The notes beneath the pieces were generated by a model that had not been told where the DNA came from, did not search any database, and saw only the letters and a list, made by a program, of their open reading frames with translations. Below are positions 1 through 5,459 of a stretch of DNA of 5,459 bases, in pieces. Source of the stretch: Bacillota bacterium (GTDB lineage: Bacteria > Bacillota_I > Bacilli_A > RFN20 > CAG-288). The position numbers and the translations under genes are program-made. The stretch covers positions 1 to 5,459 of the forward strand of contig DNJQ01000143.1 of NCBI GenBank assembly GCA_003497225.1, read 5' to 3'. The number at the start of each line of letters is the position of its first letter. The stretch's first letter is position 1.

Positions 1-543
1 TAAATCTTTTTCTAATCTTTCATCATAATTATAAACTAATTTATATATAGCAAAAATCACGATGCCTTTAATATTAGTAGAACGATAACTTCTTTTAATA
101 TTCTTTGTATCAATTTTAGAAAACTTGCCTTGATCAAAAACTATTATTCTTTCTAATCCTTTATAAGCATCATAGTTTTTATAAGTAGCGTTTCCTCTTA
201 TTGCTGCTCCAATACTTCCAGGAATGGTATTAACGCCAATAAAATTCCCTGCTTTAAGCCCTTTTATTTTGTTATGAATTTTTGAAATGAGTGTATTACC
301 GGAAACAAAAAGTTCATCACCTTTAATTTTTATTATTTCTTCTTTGACCTTAATAACTTTTCTTTTAATTTCTCTTTTTATAGGTAAAGTATTTGTTCCT
401 CGTCCAAGAATATAATCATCAGCATTATAATCATTTATTAGGTAAGAAATAAAATCACTAAATTTATTAAATAGTTTAAAATTATTAAACTCACCTACTA
501 TCGGTAAGGGCAAAACTTCTTTATAACTAACTTTTGATTTCAT
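1..543 (-). CDS. murB: UDP-N-acetylenolpyruvoylglucosamine reductase (MurB), 5' part, runs off left edge
   Basis: Cytoplasmic FAD enzyme that reduces UDP-GlcNAc-enolpyruvate to UDP-MurNAc with NADPH. The frame is open from an ATG at 543 to the window edge, giving the first 181 residues; the usual length is about 300. Visible motifs: ILGRGTN at residues 45-51 (family LGxGSN, FAD pyrophosphate contact), TIPGSIGAAI at 106-115 with GN at 117-118 (family GIPGSVGGAV..NAG), and SYRST at 152-156, the family YRxS with the active-site Tyr-Arg. The catalytic Ser/Cys and Glu of the C-terminal part lie outside. The N-terminal T..iGG motif is hard to see, so the protein is divergent. An in-frame stop lies 15 bases upstream (556-558), which fixes ATG 543 as the most 5' ATG. 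The start overlaps the murG end by 17 bp and has no Shine-Dalgarno site, so coupled translation is inferred. Position after murG matches Bacillota murB and supports the call. Confidence 0.87.
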   Translation of the reverse strand, partial: MKSKVSYKEVLPLPIVGEFNNFKLFNKFSDFISYLINDYNADDYILGRGTNTLPIKREIKRKVIKVKEEIIKIKGDELFVSGNTLISKIHNKIKGLKAGNFIGVNTIPGSIGAAIRGNATYKNYDAYKGLERIIVFDQGKFSKIDTKNIKRSYRSTNIKGIVIFAIYKLVYNYDERLEKDL

Positions 544-1456
544 CGTAGAGTTTATTTATTACATCGTCGTGTAAAAACTTATCGTAGGAAGAAACTAGTT
601 CTAATCTTTTTTCATAGCTACTATAATCTTCAATCATTTCGCTAAGTTTTTTTTCGTTTTGATCTTTATAATCAAGATAAGGAACAGTAATGACTTTATT
701 AATGCTTAAAACGTTTTTCTTCTGATGATCATTTTTAACATTTTTTGAAGGAAGAAAAATCGCTGGAACATGGTGACGAAAAATATCAGCAATCGTTCCT
801 GCTCCGCTTCGAGCGACGATTAAATCGTAATCAGAATAAAGCATTGGAAGAATTCTTCCCGAACTTTTTATACCTGAAGAAAATTTTCTTTCTTTAATTC
901 CTGTGCTCACGACGATTTGATACTTCTTTTTATCTAATACATCAGCAATATTAAACATTTCTTCCGAACCATTAGATCCCGTTAAAAATAACACTCTTCT
1001 CATTACTCTATCAATCTTTGGACCAGTCTTTTCCATTTCCAAGGGGCTACCGATATTGATACACTTTTTCCCCTTGAGAGGAAAATAAGTAAATGCCTTT
1101 TTAACAAAAGGTAAAAGTAGCTTATTGCTTTGACCGAAAATCGCATTAAGTTCATAAATATAAAGATTTCGATATCCATGAATATATAACCCTAATATCA
1201 CTAAGCCTATTCTTCCACCGAGAGAAATAAATACTGTATCTTTGGAAAACTTTCTCACTTCTTTTAAACCAGCGCAATAGTTTTTTATATTCGTAAAAGG
1301 TTTTAAAAATACTTGATTTTCATCGAGAAGTTGATGAGGAATTTTTCGATCAAAACTAACTATCTTTACTTCGTTATCTTTATTTAAATGTTCAGCTATC
1401 TTTACGCAGGGTAAGATGTGACCAGCGGTGCTGTCGGCTAATAATACTATTTTCAT
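527..1456 (-). CDS. murG: UDP-GlcNAc:lipid I N-acetylglucosaminyltransferase (MurG), short and divergent
   Basis: Peripheral membrane GT-B glycosyltransferase that adds GlcNAc to lipid I, giving lipid II on the cytoplasmic face. It has 309 residues against about 355-365 in E. coli and B. subtilis. N-domain: the first loop reads DSTAGH (8-13) where the family has GGTGGH, keeping the His; SLGG (78-81) matches the second Gly-rich loop; YELNAIFGQSN (101-111) matches HEQNaxxGxxN, keeping the Asn; NIGSPLE (134-140) matches xGNPVR. C-domain: LTGSNGSE (158-165) matches the third loop GGSQGA; RSGAGTIAD (216-224) is the donor-binding helix with Asp where E. coli has Glu269; DHQKKN (243-248) matches DHQxxNA. 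The stretch between the first His and SLGG is shorter than usual. The start ATG has AAGGAG six bases upstream and lies inside ftsW. Ends with TAG, overlapping murB by 17 bp. Identity is secure from motifs plus location; the changed loop makes catalytic details uncertain. Confidence 0.93.
   Translation of the reverse strand: MKIVLLADSTAGHILPCVKIAEHLNKDNEVKIVSFDRKIPHQLLDENQVFLKPFTNIKNYCAGLKEVRKFSKDTVFISLGGRIGLVILGLYIHGYRNLYIYELNAIFGQSNKLLLPFVKKAFTYFPLKGKKCINIGSPLEMEKTGPKIDRVMRRVLFLTGSNGSEEMFNIADVLDKKKYQIVVSTGIKERKFSSGIKSSGRILPMLYSDYDLIVARSGAGTIADIFRHHVPAIFLPSKNVKNDHQKKNVLSINKVITVPYLDYKDQNEKKLSEMIEDYSSYEKRLELVSSYDKFLHDDVINKLYDEIKS
1392..1456 (-). other. 65-bp two-frame overlap of ftsW end and murG start
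   Basis: The same 65 bases encode the last 21 residues of FtsW (363-383) and the first 21 residues or so of MurG in a different frame. The MurG part includes the first strand and the DSTAGH loop, which should be under strong selection; the FtsW part is a polar tail (NENSII then RQHRW) after the last membrane segment, likely tolerant of change. I infer that ftsW lost an earlier stop and extended into murG, or that the genes fused together during compaction. Confidence 0.85.
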
Positions 1457-2543
1457 TCATTTCTCCTTTCGATGCGATAATTCCAAAAGCAAATAAAGTG
1501 ATGAGCATACTACTACCTCCATAAGAGATTAAAGGTAGGGTTATACCCGTTACTGGAAGAAGACCAACTACGACACAAAGATTAATTAATGTTTGCATCA
1601 TAATGACATTGGTTAAACTTAATTTTAAATAACAAGTAAAAGTATTTGTTGATTTAAGCGCGTAGCGGTAGCAATAGAAAAATAGCGTTCCATATAAAAG
1701 TAAGATCGCTCCTCCGCCAAGAATTCCAAATTCTTCAATGATGATAGCAAATATGAAGTCAGTTTGTGGCTCGGGAAGATAGAAATGTTTTTGTAACGAC
1801 CCACCATACCCAAGGCCTGTTAATCCACTCGGGCCGATGGCGTAAAGAGATTGAATGATTTGAAATCCTGCACCTAAAGGATCTTGATAGGGATCTAAAA
1901 AGGCGGTGATGCGCAAAAATCTATATGGTTCAGTCGCAATTAATACGACAAATCCAAAGGCACATATTCCACCTAAAGCAACAAAATATCTTATTTTTAA
2001 TTTAGAAATAAAAATGAGCATGGCTAAGCCCATAAGTGTAACTAAGGCTGTTCCAAAATCGGGTTCAAGCATAGTTAAAAAGAATCCTAAAATTGCATAA
2101 AAGAAAAGCGGCAAAAACGTCTTTAATTTCATGCTTTTTTCATAATTATCCGAAAGAAATCTCGCAGCATAAATCAAAAATACAATTTTAAAAAGTTCAG
2201 AAGGCTGAAAGCCAAAACTTCCAATACCGAACCACGATCGTGACCCGTTTTTAACTTGACCCAGTCCAGGAATTAAAACTAGTCCTAATAAAATCAAGGA
2301 AATATATAAAAGTATCTTAATGTTTTTATATAGAAATGTTGGGCTTAAAAAATAGCCAACGAAGAAAGCGACAATTCCAATAACTAAAAATATCACTTGC
2401 CTTTTAAAGAAGTAAAATTCATCATTATATAAATATTCCGCCCACACGCTTGAAGCATCTTTAACCATAAAAATTCCAATGAAAGCGAGAATAAAAACTA
2501 GTGATGCAATATATAAAGAGATTCTTCGCGTTTTATAGTTCAT
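1392..2543 (-). CDS. ftsW: SEDS-family septal peptidoglycan glycosyltransferase (FtsW/SpoVE type)
   Basis: Polytopic membrane protein that polymerises lipid II into glycan strands at the septum, normally together with a class B penicillin-binding protein. It has 383 residues and about ten hydrophobic segments (roughly 8-28, 48-68, 74-92, 115-130, 142-160, 162-180, 185-203, 264-288, 305-328, 335-357). SEDS motifs: NGSRSWFGIG (99-108) then FQPSE (112-116); PDFGTA (161-166); RITAFLDPYQDP (211-222); the large outer loop ending in QKHFYLPEPQTDFIFA (251-266), whose Asp262 corresponds to the conserved catalytic Asp of RodA/FtsW; and GLLPVTGITLPLISYGGSS (327-345). Sequence alone does not separate FtsW, SpoVE and RodA; the place between murD and murG favours FtsW/SpoVE. 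ATG 2543 has AAGGA five bases upstream and overlaps the murD end by 11 bp. The polar, basic C-terminal tail (about 358-383) is mostly encoded inside the 65-bp overlap with murG. Confidence 0.95.
   Translation of the reverse strand: MNYKTRRISLYIASLVFILAFIGIFMVKDASSVWAEYLYNDEFYFFKRQVIFLVIGIVAFFVGYFLSPTFLYKNIKILLYISLILLGLVLIPGLGQVKNGSRSWFGIGSFGFQPSELFKIVFLIYAARFLSDNYEKSMKLKTFLPLFFYAILGFFLTMLEPDFGTALVTLMGLAMLIFISKLKIRYFVALGGICAFGFVVLIATEPYRFLRITAFLDPYQDPLGAGFQIIQSLYAIGPSGLTGLGYGGSLQKHFYLPEPQTDFIFAIIIEEFGILGGGAILLLYGTLFFYCYRYALKSTNTFTCYLKLSLTNVIMMQTLINLCVVVGLLPVTGITLPLISYGGSSMLITLFAFGIIASKGEMNENSIISRQHRWSHLTLRKDS
1463..1468 (-). promoter_or_regulatory. Shine-Dalgarno site of murG, inside ftsW
   Basis: Minus strand reads AAGGAG with six bases to ATG 1456. 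A second ATG at 1460 is only two bases away and is in the ftsW frame, so 1456 is the murG start. The site lies more than 60 bp before the ftsW stop, so ribosomes translating ftsW must pass over it. Confidence 0.88.
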
Positions 2544-3693
2544 ATTTTTCCTTCACCATTCTTTCAAAGTCTTTTCCCCGCACTAAAAAGTTTGGATAAT
2601 ATAAACTTGATCCACCGGGTGAAAATAGAATTCGATATCCACTTTTATCTTTTAAATAGTCTATAATCAAATCAACTGCATCAGAAAGTTCATTAACTAA
2701 AACATAATCGCTATATGGAGCTAAATACTTGATAAAAGATTGCTTCTCTTTTCCGTAGATAATTATTTTTTTAGCTTTAATCTTTTGATGTCCAAAAGAT
2801 TTTAAATGTCCGCCTAAGATTAAAACTGTATCCTTTTTGCTTGATTTTAAAGCGTTTAAAGTAGCGTGAAGCGAAGTAGATTTACTGTCATCATAAAACT
2901 CATTTCCATCAATGGTTAAAAATAGTTCATTTCGACAGCTTAAAGCGATACTTTCATAAGAAAATCCGGTTAAATATTCTCTTTTTTCTTTTAAATAGTA
3001 ATAAGCGTTAAGCGCTAAATTATAATCTTTTTTAATCATTGAATCATCAGCGATATATTTTTTATATTCGCAAGATATGTTCATGATTTTTTTAACCTCA
3101 TTATCACTAATTACATGTTTTGAAAATAAAATAAGCCTTTTTTTCGATGCTAAATATTCACGGTAATTATGATAATAGTCGAGGTGATTTGGTGCTAAAG
3201 AAGTGATGATCAATATGTCTATTCTACCCGCAAAGTTAATGGCTTGAAAGGATGATATTTCTAAGATTAAGTAATCAGAAGAAACTATTTCATCAATCCT
3301 TTCTAGTATTGGTATACCAATATTTCCCGCGACTACCACTTTTTTCTTTGTAAGTTTTAACATCTTTTCAAGCATCGTCACTGTTGTGGTCTTTCCGTTT
3401 GAACCAGTGACGGCGATGATTTTAGTAGTATTAGGTACTAAATTTATGGCGTAAGATAAATCGTTTTCTACTCTTTTAGCTAAAAGTAATAAAAGCGAAT
3501 ATACACTTGAATTATATTTAATTCCAGGAGAAAGAAAAACTATATCAAATAAAGGCATTTCGCTCTTTAGCCTTGAATAATTATAATCTGCTAAAGAAAT
3601 ATCATCATAAGTATATATTTCTTCACCCTTGTCTTTTAAATAATCCATTACTGCTCGATTAGATTTTCCTAAACCCGCGAGTAAAATTTTCAT
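2533..3693 (-). CDS. murD: UDP-N-acetylmuramoyl-L-alanine:D-glutamate ligase (MurD)
   Basis: Cytoplasmic ATP-dependent ligase that adds D-Glu to UDP-MurNAc-L-Ala. It has 386 residues against about 440-450 usually. N-domain: a Rossmann-like start KILLAGLGKSN (2-12). Central domain: P-loop VTGSNGKTTT (95-104), LEISSFQ (144-150), NHLDYYHN (169-176) and EYLASKK (179-185), whose Lys184 matches the carbamylated Lys of the family. C-domain: FYDDSKSTS (266-274) matches nDSKATN, LGGHLKS (293-299) matches LGGxxK, and FSPGGSSLYYPNF (357-369) with RGKDF (372-376) matches the SPAxASxDxFxxFexRG block. The family HRxE before the DSK motif and the HN of the linker are not seen, so it is divergent. ATG 3693 is chosen over the in-frame ATG 3741 because GGAGG lies seven bases upstream, it forms a 4-bp ATGA overlap with the mraY stop, and the protein then begins right at the Rossmann strand. 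Confidence 0.94.
   Translation of the reverse strand: MKILLAGLGKSNRAVMDYLKDKGEEIYTYDDISLADYNYSRLKSEMPLFDIVFLSPGIKYNSSVYSLLLLLAKRVENDLSYAINLVPNTTKIIAVTGSNGKTTTVTMLEKMLKLTKKKVVVAGNIGIPILERIDEIVSSDYLILEISSFQAINFAGRIDILIITSLAPNHLDYYHNYREYLASKKRLILFSKHVISDNEVKKIMNISCEYKKYIADDSMIKKDYNLALNAYYYLKEKREYLTGFSYESIALSCRNELFLTIDGNEFYDDSKSTSLHATLNALKSSKKDTVLILGGHLKSFGHQKIKAKKIIIYGKEKQSFIKYLAPYSDYVLVNELSDAVDLIIDYLKDKSGYRILFSPGGSSLYYPNFLVRGKDFERMVKEKYEL
2549..2553 (-). promoter_or_regulatory. Shine-Dalgarno site of ftsW
   Basis: Minus strand reads AAGGA, five bases from ATG 2543, inside the final codons of murD. Spacing is slightly short but workable. It supports the ATG that overlaps the murD stop by 11 bp. 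Confidence 0.75.
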
Positions 3694-4676
3694 ATCAAGA
3701 CCTCCATCAGTAAAATTACGATGACTATGGCACTTTGACACAAATAATAACTTAAAGTTATTCGGTATTCTGGTACGTGTTTAAGCTCAAAGTGATGGTG
3801 GATTGGTGCCATTAAAAACACTCGTTTATGGGTGAATTTAAAATATATAACTTGAATGATGACACTTAATGTTTCAACTATATATAAAAATCCAACTAAA
3901 GGTAAAAGTAATATTTTATCTAAATATATCGTACTTAAGGCTAAAGTAGCGCCTAAAAATAGACTCCCACAGTCGCCCATAAAAATCTTAGCTGGGTGCG
4001 AATTTAAAATCAAAAATCCAATTATACCGCCGCAAAGAAGAAGCAAATAGGTTCCTAAAAAATTCTCTCGATCAATAAAAGATAAACACATTATAGCCGC
4101 TAGTCCAATTAATGTAACACCGGAAGATAATCCATCAAGCCCGTCCATTAAATTCGCACTATTTGCGCTGCCTATAATCATAAAAATACAAAGGAAAAGA
4201 TATAAAATTCCTATAAATACTTCTTTGTTAAAGGGATAAAAATTAATTGTCCAAGTGAAGCTTTCATCAAATCCCATCATGATTAAACATAAACAAGAAG
4301 AGATTATTTCAAGCATAATTCGAACTGAGGCTCTTAAACCTTTTTCGTTCTTTTTTAAACCTTTAATCAAATCATCGCTCAAGCCGATAAAAAAGAAAGA
4401 AGAAATGCCAAATAAAAAGCCTAGATTTCTTTCACCTTGCATATTAAAAAAGCATAGTGGAAGAAAAATTAGTAACGGCGCTAAAAAGAAAGATACCCCA
4501 CCAAAAAGCGGTGTTCCACTCTTTTTAAAGTGAGTCTTAACTCCTAAAGCGTGAACAGGTTGCGCTACATGTTTCCTTTTTTGAACGCGGATCAGTGTTT
4601 TACAAATGAGAAAAGAAGTGATTATCGAAAGGAAAAATAAGGCAATTAAGATAAAATATTGGGTTAGCTTAGGCAT
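3690..4676 (-). CDS. mraY: phospho-N-acetylmuramoyl-pentapeptide transferase (MraY)
   Basis: Integral membrane enzyme that transfers phospho-MurNAc-pentapeptide from UDP to undecaprenyl phosphate, making lipid I; Mg2+ dependent. It has 328 residues, normal for Bacillota MraY, with about ten hydrophobic segments. Motifs: QPVHALGVKTH (39-49) followed by KKSGTPLFGG (51-60), a variant of GPxsHxxKxGTPTMGG; LSDDLIKGLKKNEKGL (99-114) with the Asp pair 101-102; NSANLMDGLDGL (172-183); HPAKIFMGDCGSLFLG (227-242) with Asp235, the third conserved active-site Asp; and PIHHHFEL (291-298), the His-triad loop. The HHHFEL block separates it from WecA/TagO relatives. ATG 4676 has a perfect AGGAGG seven bases upstream, inside murE; the ORF overlaps the murE end by 13 bp, and its TGA stop overlaps the murD ATG. 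Identity is very secure. Confidence 0.97.
   Translation of the reverse strand: MPKLTQYFILIALFFLSIITSFLICKTLIRVQKRKHVAQPVHALGVKTHFKKSGTPLFGGVSFFLAPLLIFLPLCFFNMQGERNLGFLFGISSFFFIGLSDDLIKGLKKNEKGLRASVRIMLEIISSCLCLIMMGFDESFTWTINFYPFNKEVFIGILYLFLCIFMIIGSANSANLMDGLDGLSSGVTLIGLAAIMCLSFIDRENFLGTYLLLLCGGIIGFLILNSHPAKIFMGDCGSLFLGATLALSTIYLDKILLLPLVGFLYIVETLSVIIQVIYFKFTHKRVFLMAPIHHHFELKHVPEYRITLSYYLCQSAIVIVILLMEVLI
3701..3705 (-). promoter_or_regulatory. Shine-Dalgarno site deciding the murD start
   Basis: Minus strand reads GGAGG with seven bases to ATG 3693, inside the last codons of mraY. It decides between ATG 3693 and the longer in-frame ATG 3741. The 4-bp ATGA stop/start overlap beside it suggests coupled translation of mraY and murD. 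Confidence 0.88.
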
Positions 4677-5459
4677 CTAATCGCCTCCTCTCGATCACTG
4701 AAACGGAAAGTTTTTCCTTTAATTATTTGATAATCTTCATCACCTTTACCAATGATGATTAAAACCGAAGATGAAGTGGATTTATATAGTTTTACCCCTT
4801 CTTCAATCGCTTCTTTTCGATCTTTAATCACGATAAAATGCTCTTTTCCCTTTAGTTCATTAAGAATTTCTTCTTCATCTTCATTGCGCGGATTATCATC
4901 GGTAATAATGACTTTGCTGGCGTATTTAGCGAGGCTTTTTCGATACATTTTTCTTTTTGATTTATCTCTATTTCCCCCAGCCCCACAGATCGCGATGATG
5001 CGATATTTTCTTAATTTTGCTACCGATTTTAATAACGAATTTAAAGCGGGATAAGTATGAGCGTAATCAATAAAAACATTTTCACCCGGCTTTACCATTT
5101 CCATTCTTCCGGGAATAATGGGAATATTCATCATATTAAGTCTTATTTTCTCTTCTTTAAATCCTTCCGTTAAAAGAGCGTTATAACAGATTAAAAAGTT
5201 TTCAACATTATATTTAAAAGGCCAATACAGGGCGAAACGTTTGTGGTTATAAATGAAATCACTCGAATAAAGATTTCCGTAATAGTCTTTAACCTTTTTA
5301 GAAAAAACTATCGCGTTATCTAGTTTTTTTATTTCTCTATAACCATAGAAAGTATATATTTTTTCTGCCTTGTCTTTAGCAAATTCTAGCTTAACTCTTC
5401 GATATTCACTTTTTGTTTTATGATAATCTAAATGATCTACCGTAATTTTATTGATGATT
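4664..5459 (-). CDS. murE: UDP-MurNAc-tripeptide synthetase (MurE), 3' part, 5' end beyond right edge
   Basis: Cytoplasmic ATP-dependent ligase that adds the third amino acid of the stem peptide (meso-diaminopimelate or L-Lys) to UDP-MurNAc-L-Ala-D-Glu. The frame is open from the right edge (first whole codon at 5458) to a TAA at 4664-4666, giving the last 264 residues; full MurE is about 480-500, so the P-loop half is missing. Visible, counted from the edge: DHLDYH (8-13) and EYRRVK (18-23), whose Lys matches the carbamylated Lys; FKYNVEN (81-87) for the FNxxN linker; GRME (117-120); FIDYAHTYPAL (129-139); CGAGGNRDKSKR (158-169); ITDDNPRNED (185-194); IIGKGDEDYQII (235-246) and FSDREEAI (253-260). 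DNPR is the form typical of meso-DAP-adding enzymes, and the Glu of GKGxED is present. The in-frame ATG at 5134 is internal, since homology continues upstream of it. The gene overlaps mraY by 13 bp. Confidence 0.95.
   Translation of the reverse strand, partial: IINKITVDHLDYHKTKSEYRRVKLEFAKDKAEKIYTFYGYREIKKLDNAIVFSKKVKDYYGNLYSSDFIYNHKRFALYWPFKYNVENFLICYNALLTEGFKEEKIRLNMMNIPIIPGRMEMVKPGENVFIDYAHTYPALNSLLKSVAKLRKYRIIAICGAGGNRDKSKRKMYRKSLAKYASKVIITDDNPRNEDEEEILNELKGKEHFIVIKDRKEAIEEGVKLYKSTSSSVLIIIGKGDEDYQIIKGKTFRFSDREEAIRCLS
4684..4689 (-). promoter_or_regulatory. Shine-Dalgarno site of mraY
   Basis: On the minus strand this reads AGGAGG, a perfect match to the anti-Shine-Dalgarno core, with seven bases to ATG 4676. 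It lies inside the last codons of murE. It fixes the mraY start and shows that mraY can load ribosomes directly. It is the strongest site in the window. Confidence 0.9.

Noticed and set aside
1625..2100. Short open frames inside ftsW (minus 1625-1813; plus 1906-2100)
   Set aside because: They lie in other frames of a well-conserved SEDS gene, resemble no known protein, and look like chance frames.
1392..2543. Assignment of the SEDS gene as RodA
   Set aside because: Family motifs alone do not exclude RodA, but the position between murD and murG is that of ftsW/spoVE.
3694..3741. In-frame 16-residue N-terminal extension of murD from ATG 3741
   Set aside because: The extension lies wholly in mraY, does not resemble any MurD N-terminus, and the strong GGAGG site and ATGA overlap favour ATG 3693.
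3856..4533. Plus-strand open frames opposite mraY (3856-4050 and 4255-4533)
   Set aside because: They are antisense to conserved MraY codons, and their Lys/Pro/Ser-rich products are what the complement of a membrane-protein gene gives.
4752..5054. A 100-residue plus-strand open frame opposite murE
   Set aside because: Antisense to the conserved MurE C-domain; Ser/Phe/Leu-rich low-information product with no recognisable motif.
4664..5134. A 156-residue stand-alone protein starting at ATG 5134
   Set aside because: The frame stays open upstream to the window edge and encodes MurE motifs there (DHLDYH and the modified Lys region), so this ATG is internal to murE.
1..5459. Possible Mycoplasma-type code (TGA as Trp), given the AT-rich, compact DNA
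   Set aside because: mraY and ftsW end at TGA exactly where the families end or the next gene starts, and the Trp codons I checked in FtsW, MraY and MurE are TGG.
1..5459. Repeats, CRISPR arrays, insertion sequences, tRNAs, hairpin terminators or promoters
   Set aside because: No repeated units, terminal inverted repeats, tRNA-like folds or GC-rich stem followed by a T-run was seen; AT-rich stretches resembling -10 boxes lie inside coding sequence and cannot be told from background.

Overview
The window is a piece of a bacterial division and cell-wall (dcw) cluster, read entirely from the minus strand. In order of transcription (right to left) it holds the 3' part of murE, then complete mraY, murD, ftsW and murG, then the 5' part of murB, which runs off the left edge. 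There are no plus-strand genes, RNA genes, mobile elements, CRISPR arrays or terminators that I can support, and no gene-free stretch.

The order murE-mraY-murD-ftsW(spoVE)-murG-murB, with no murF between murE and mraY and no murC after murG, is the Bacillota type (as in Bacillus subtilis), not the Escherichia coli type. The DNA is strongly AT-rich, the proteins are rich in Lys, Ile, Asn and Tyr, and most of the enzymes are shorter than their usual relatives. TGA is a stop and Trp is TGG, so this is not the Mycoplasma code. I infer an AT-rich, fairly compact Bacillota lineage (Bacilli or a Mollicutes-adjacent uncultured group) that still makes peptidoglycan. Species cannot be named from this sequence.

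The genes form one biosynthetic line. MurD and MurE add D-Glu and the third amino acid to UDP-MurNAc, using the UDP-MurNAc whose lactyl group MurB reduces. MraY moves the finished pentapeptide precursor to undecaprenyl phosphate (lipid I). MurG adds GlcNAc (lipid II). FtsW, a SEDS glycosyltransferase, polymerises lipid II at the division septum. MurF and MurC, also needed, are not in the window.

Every junction is an overlap: 13 bp murE/mraY, 4 bp mraY/murD, 11 bp murD/ftsW, 65 bp ftsW/murG and 17 bp murG/murB. No base is noncoding, so promoter and terminator must lie outside. Good Shine-Dalgarno sites sit inside the preceding genes for mraY, murD, ftsW and murG; murB lacks one. I did not find a new biological system. 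The points worth a second look are the long ftsW/murG overlap, the altered first loop of MurG, the shortened and divergent Mur enzymes, and the DNPR specificity motif in MurE.
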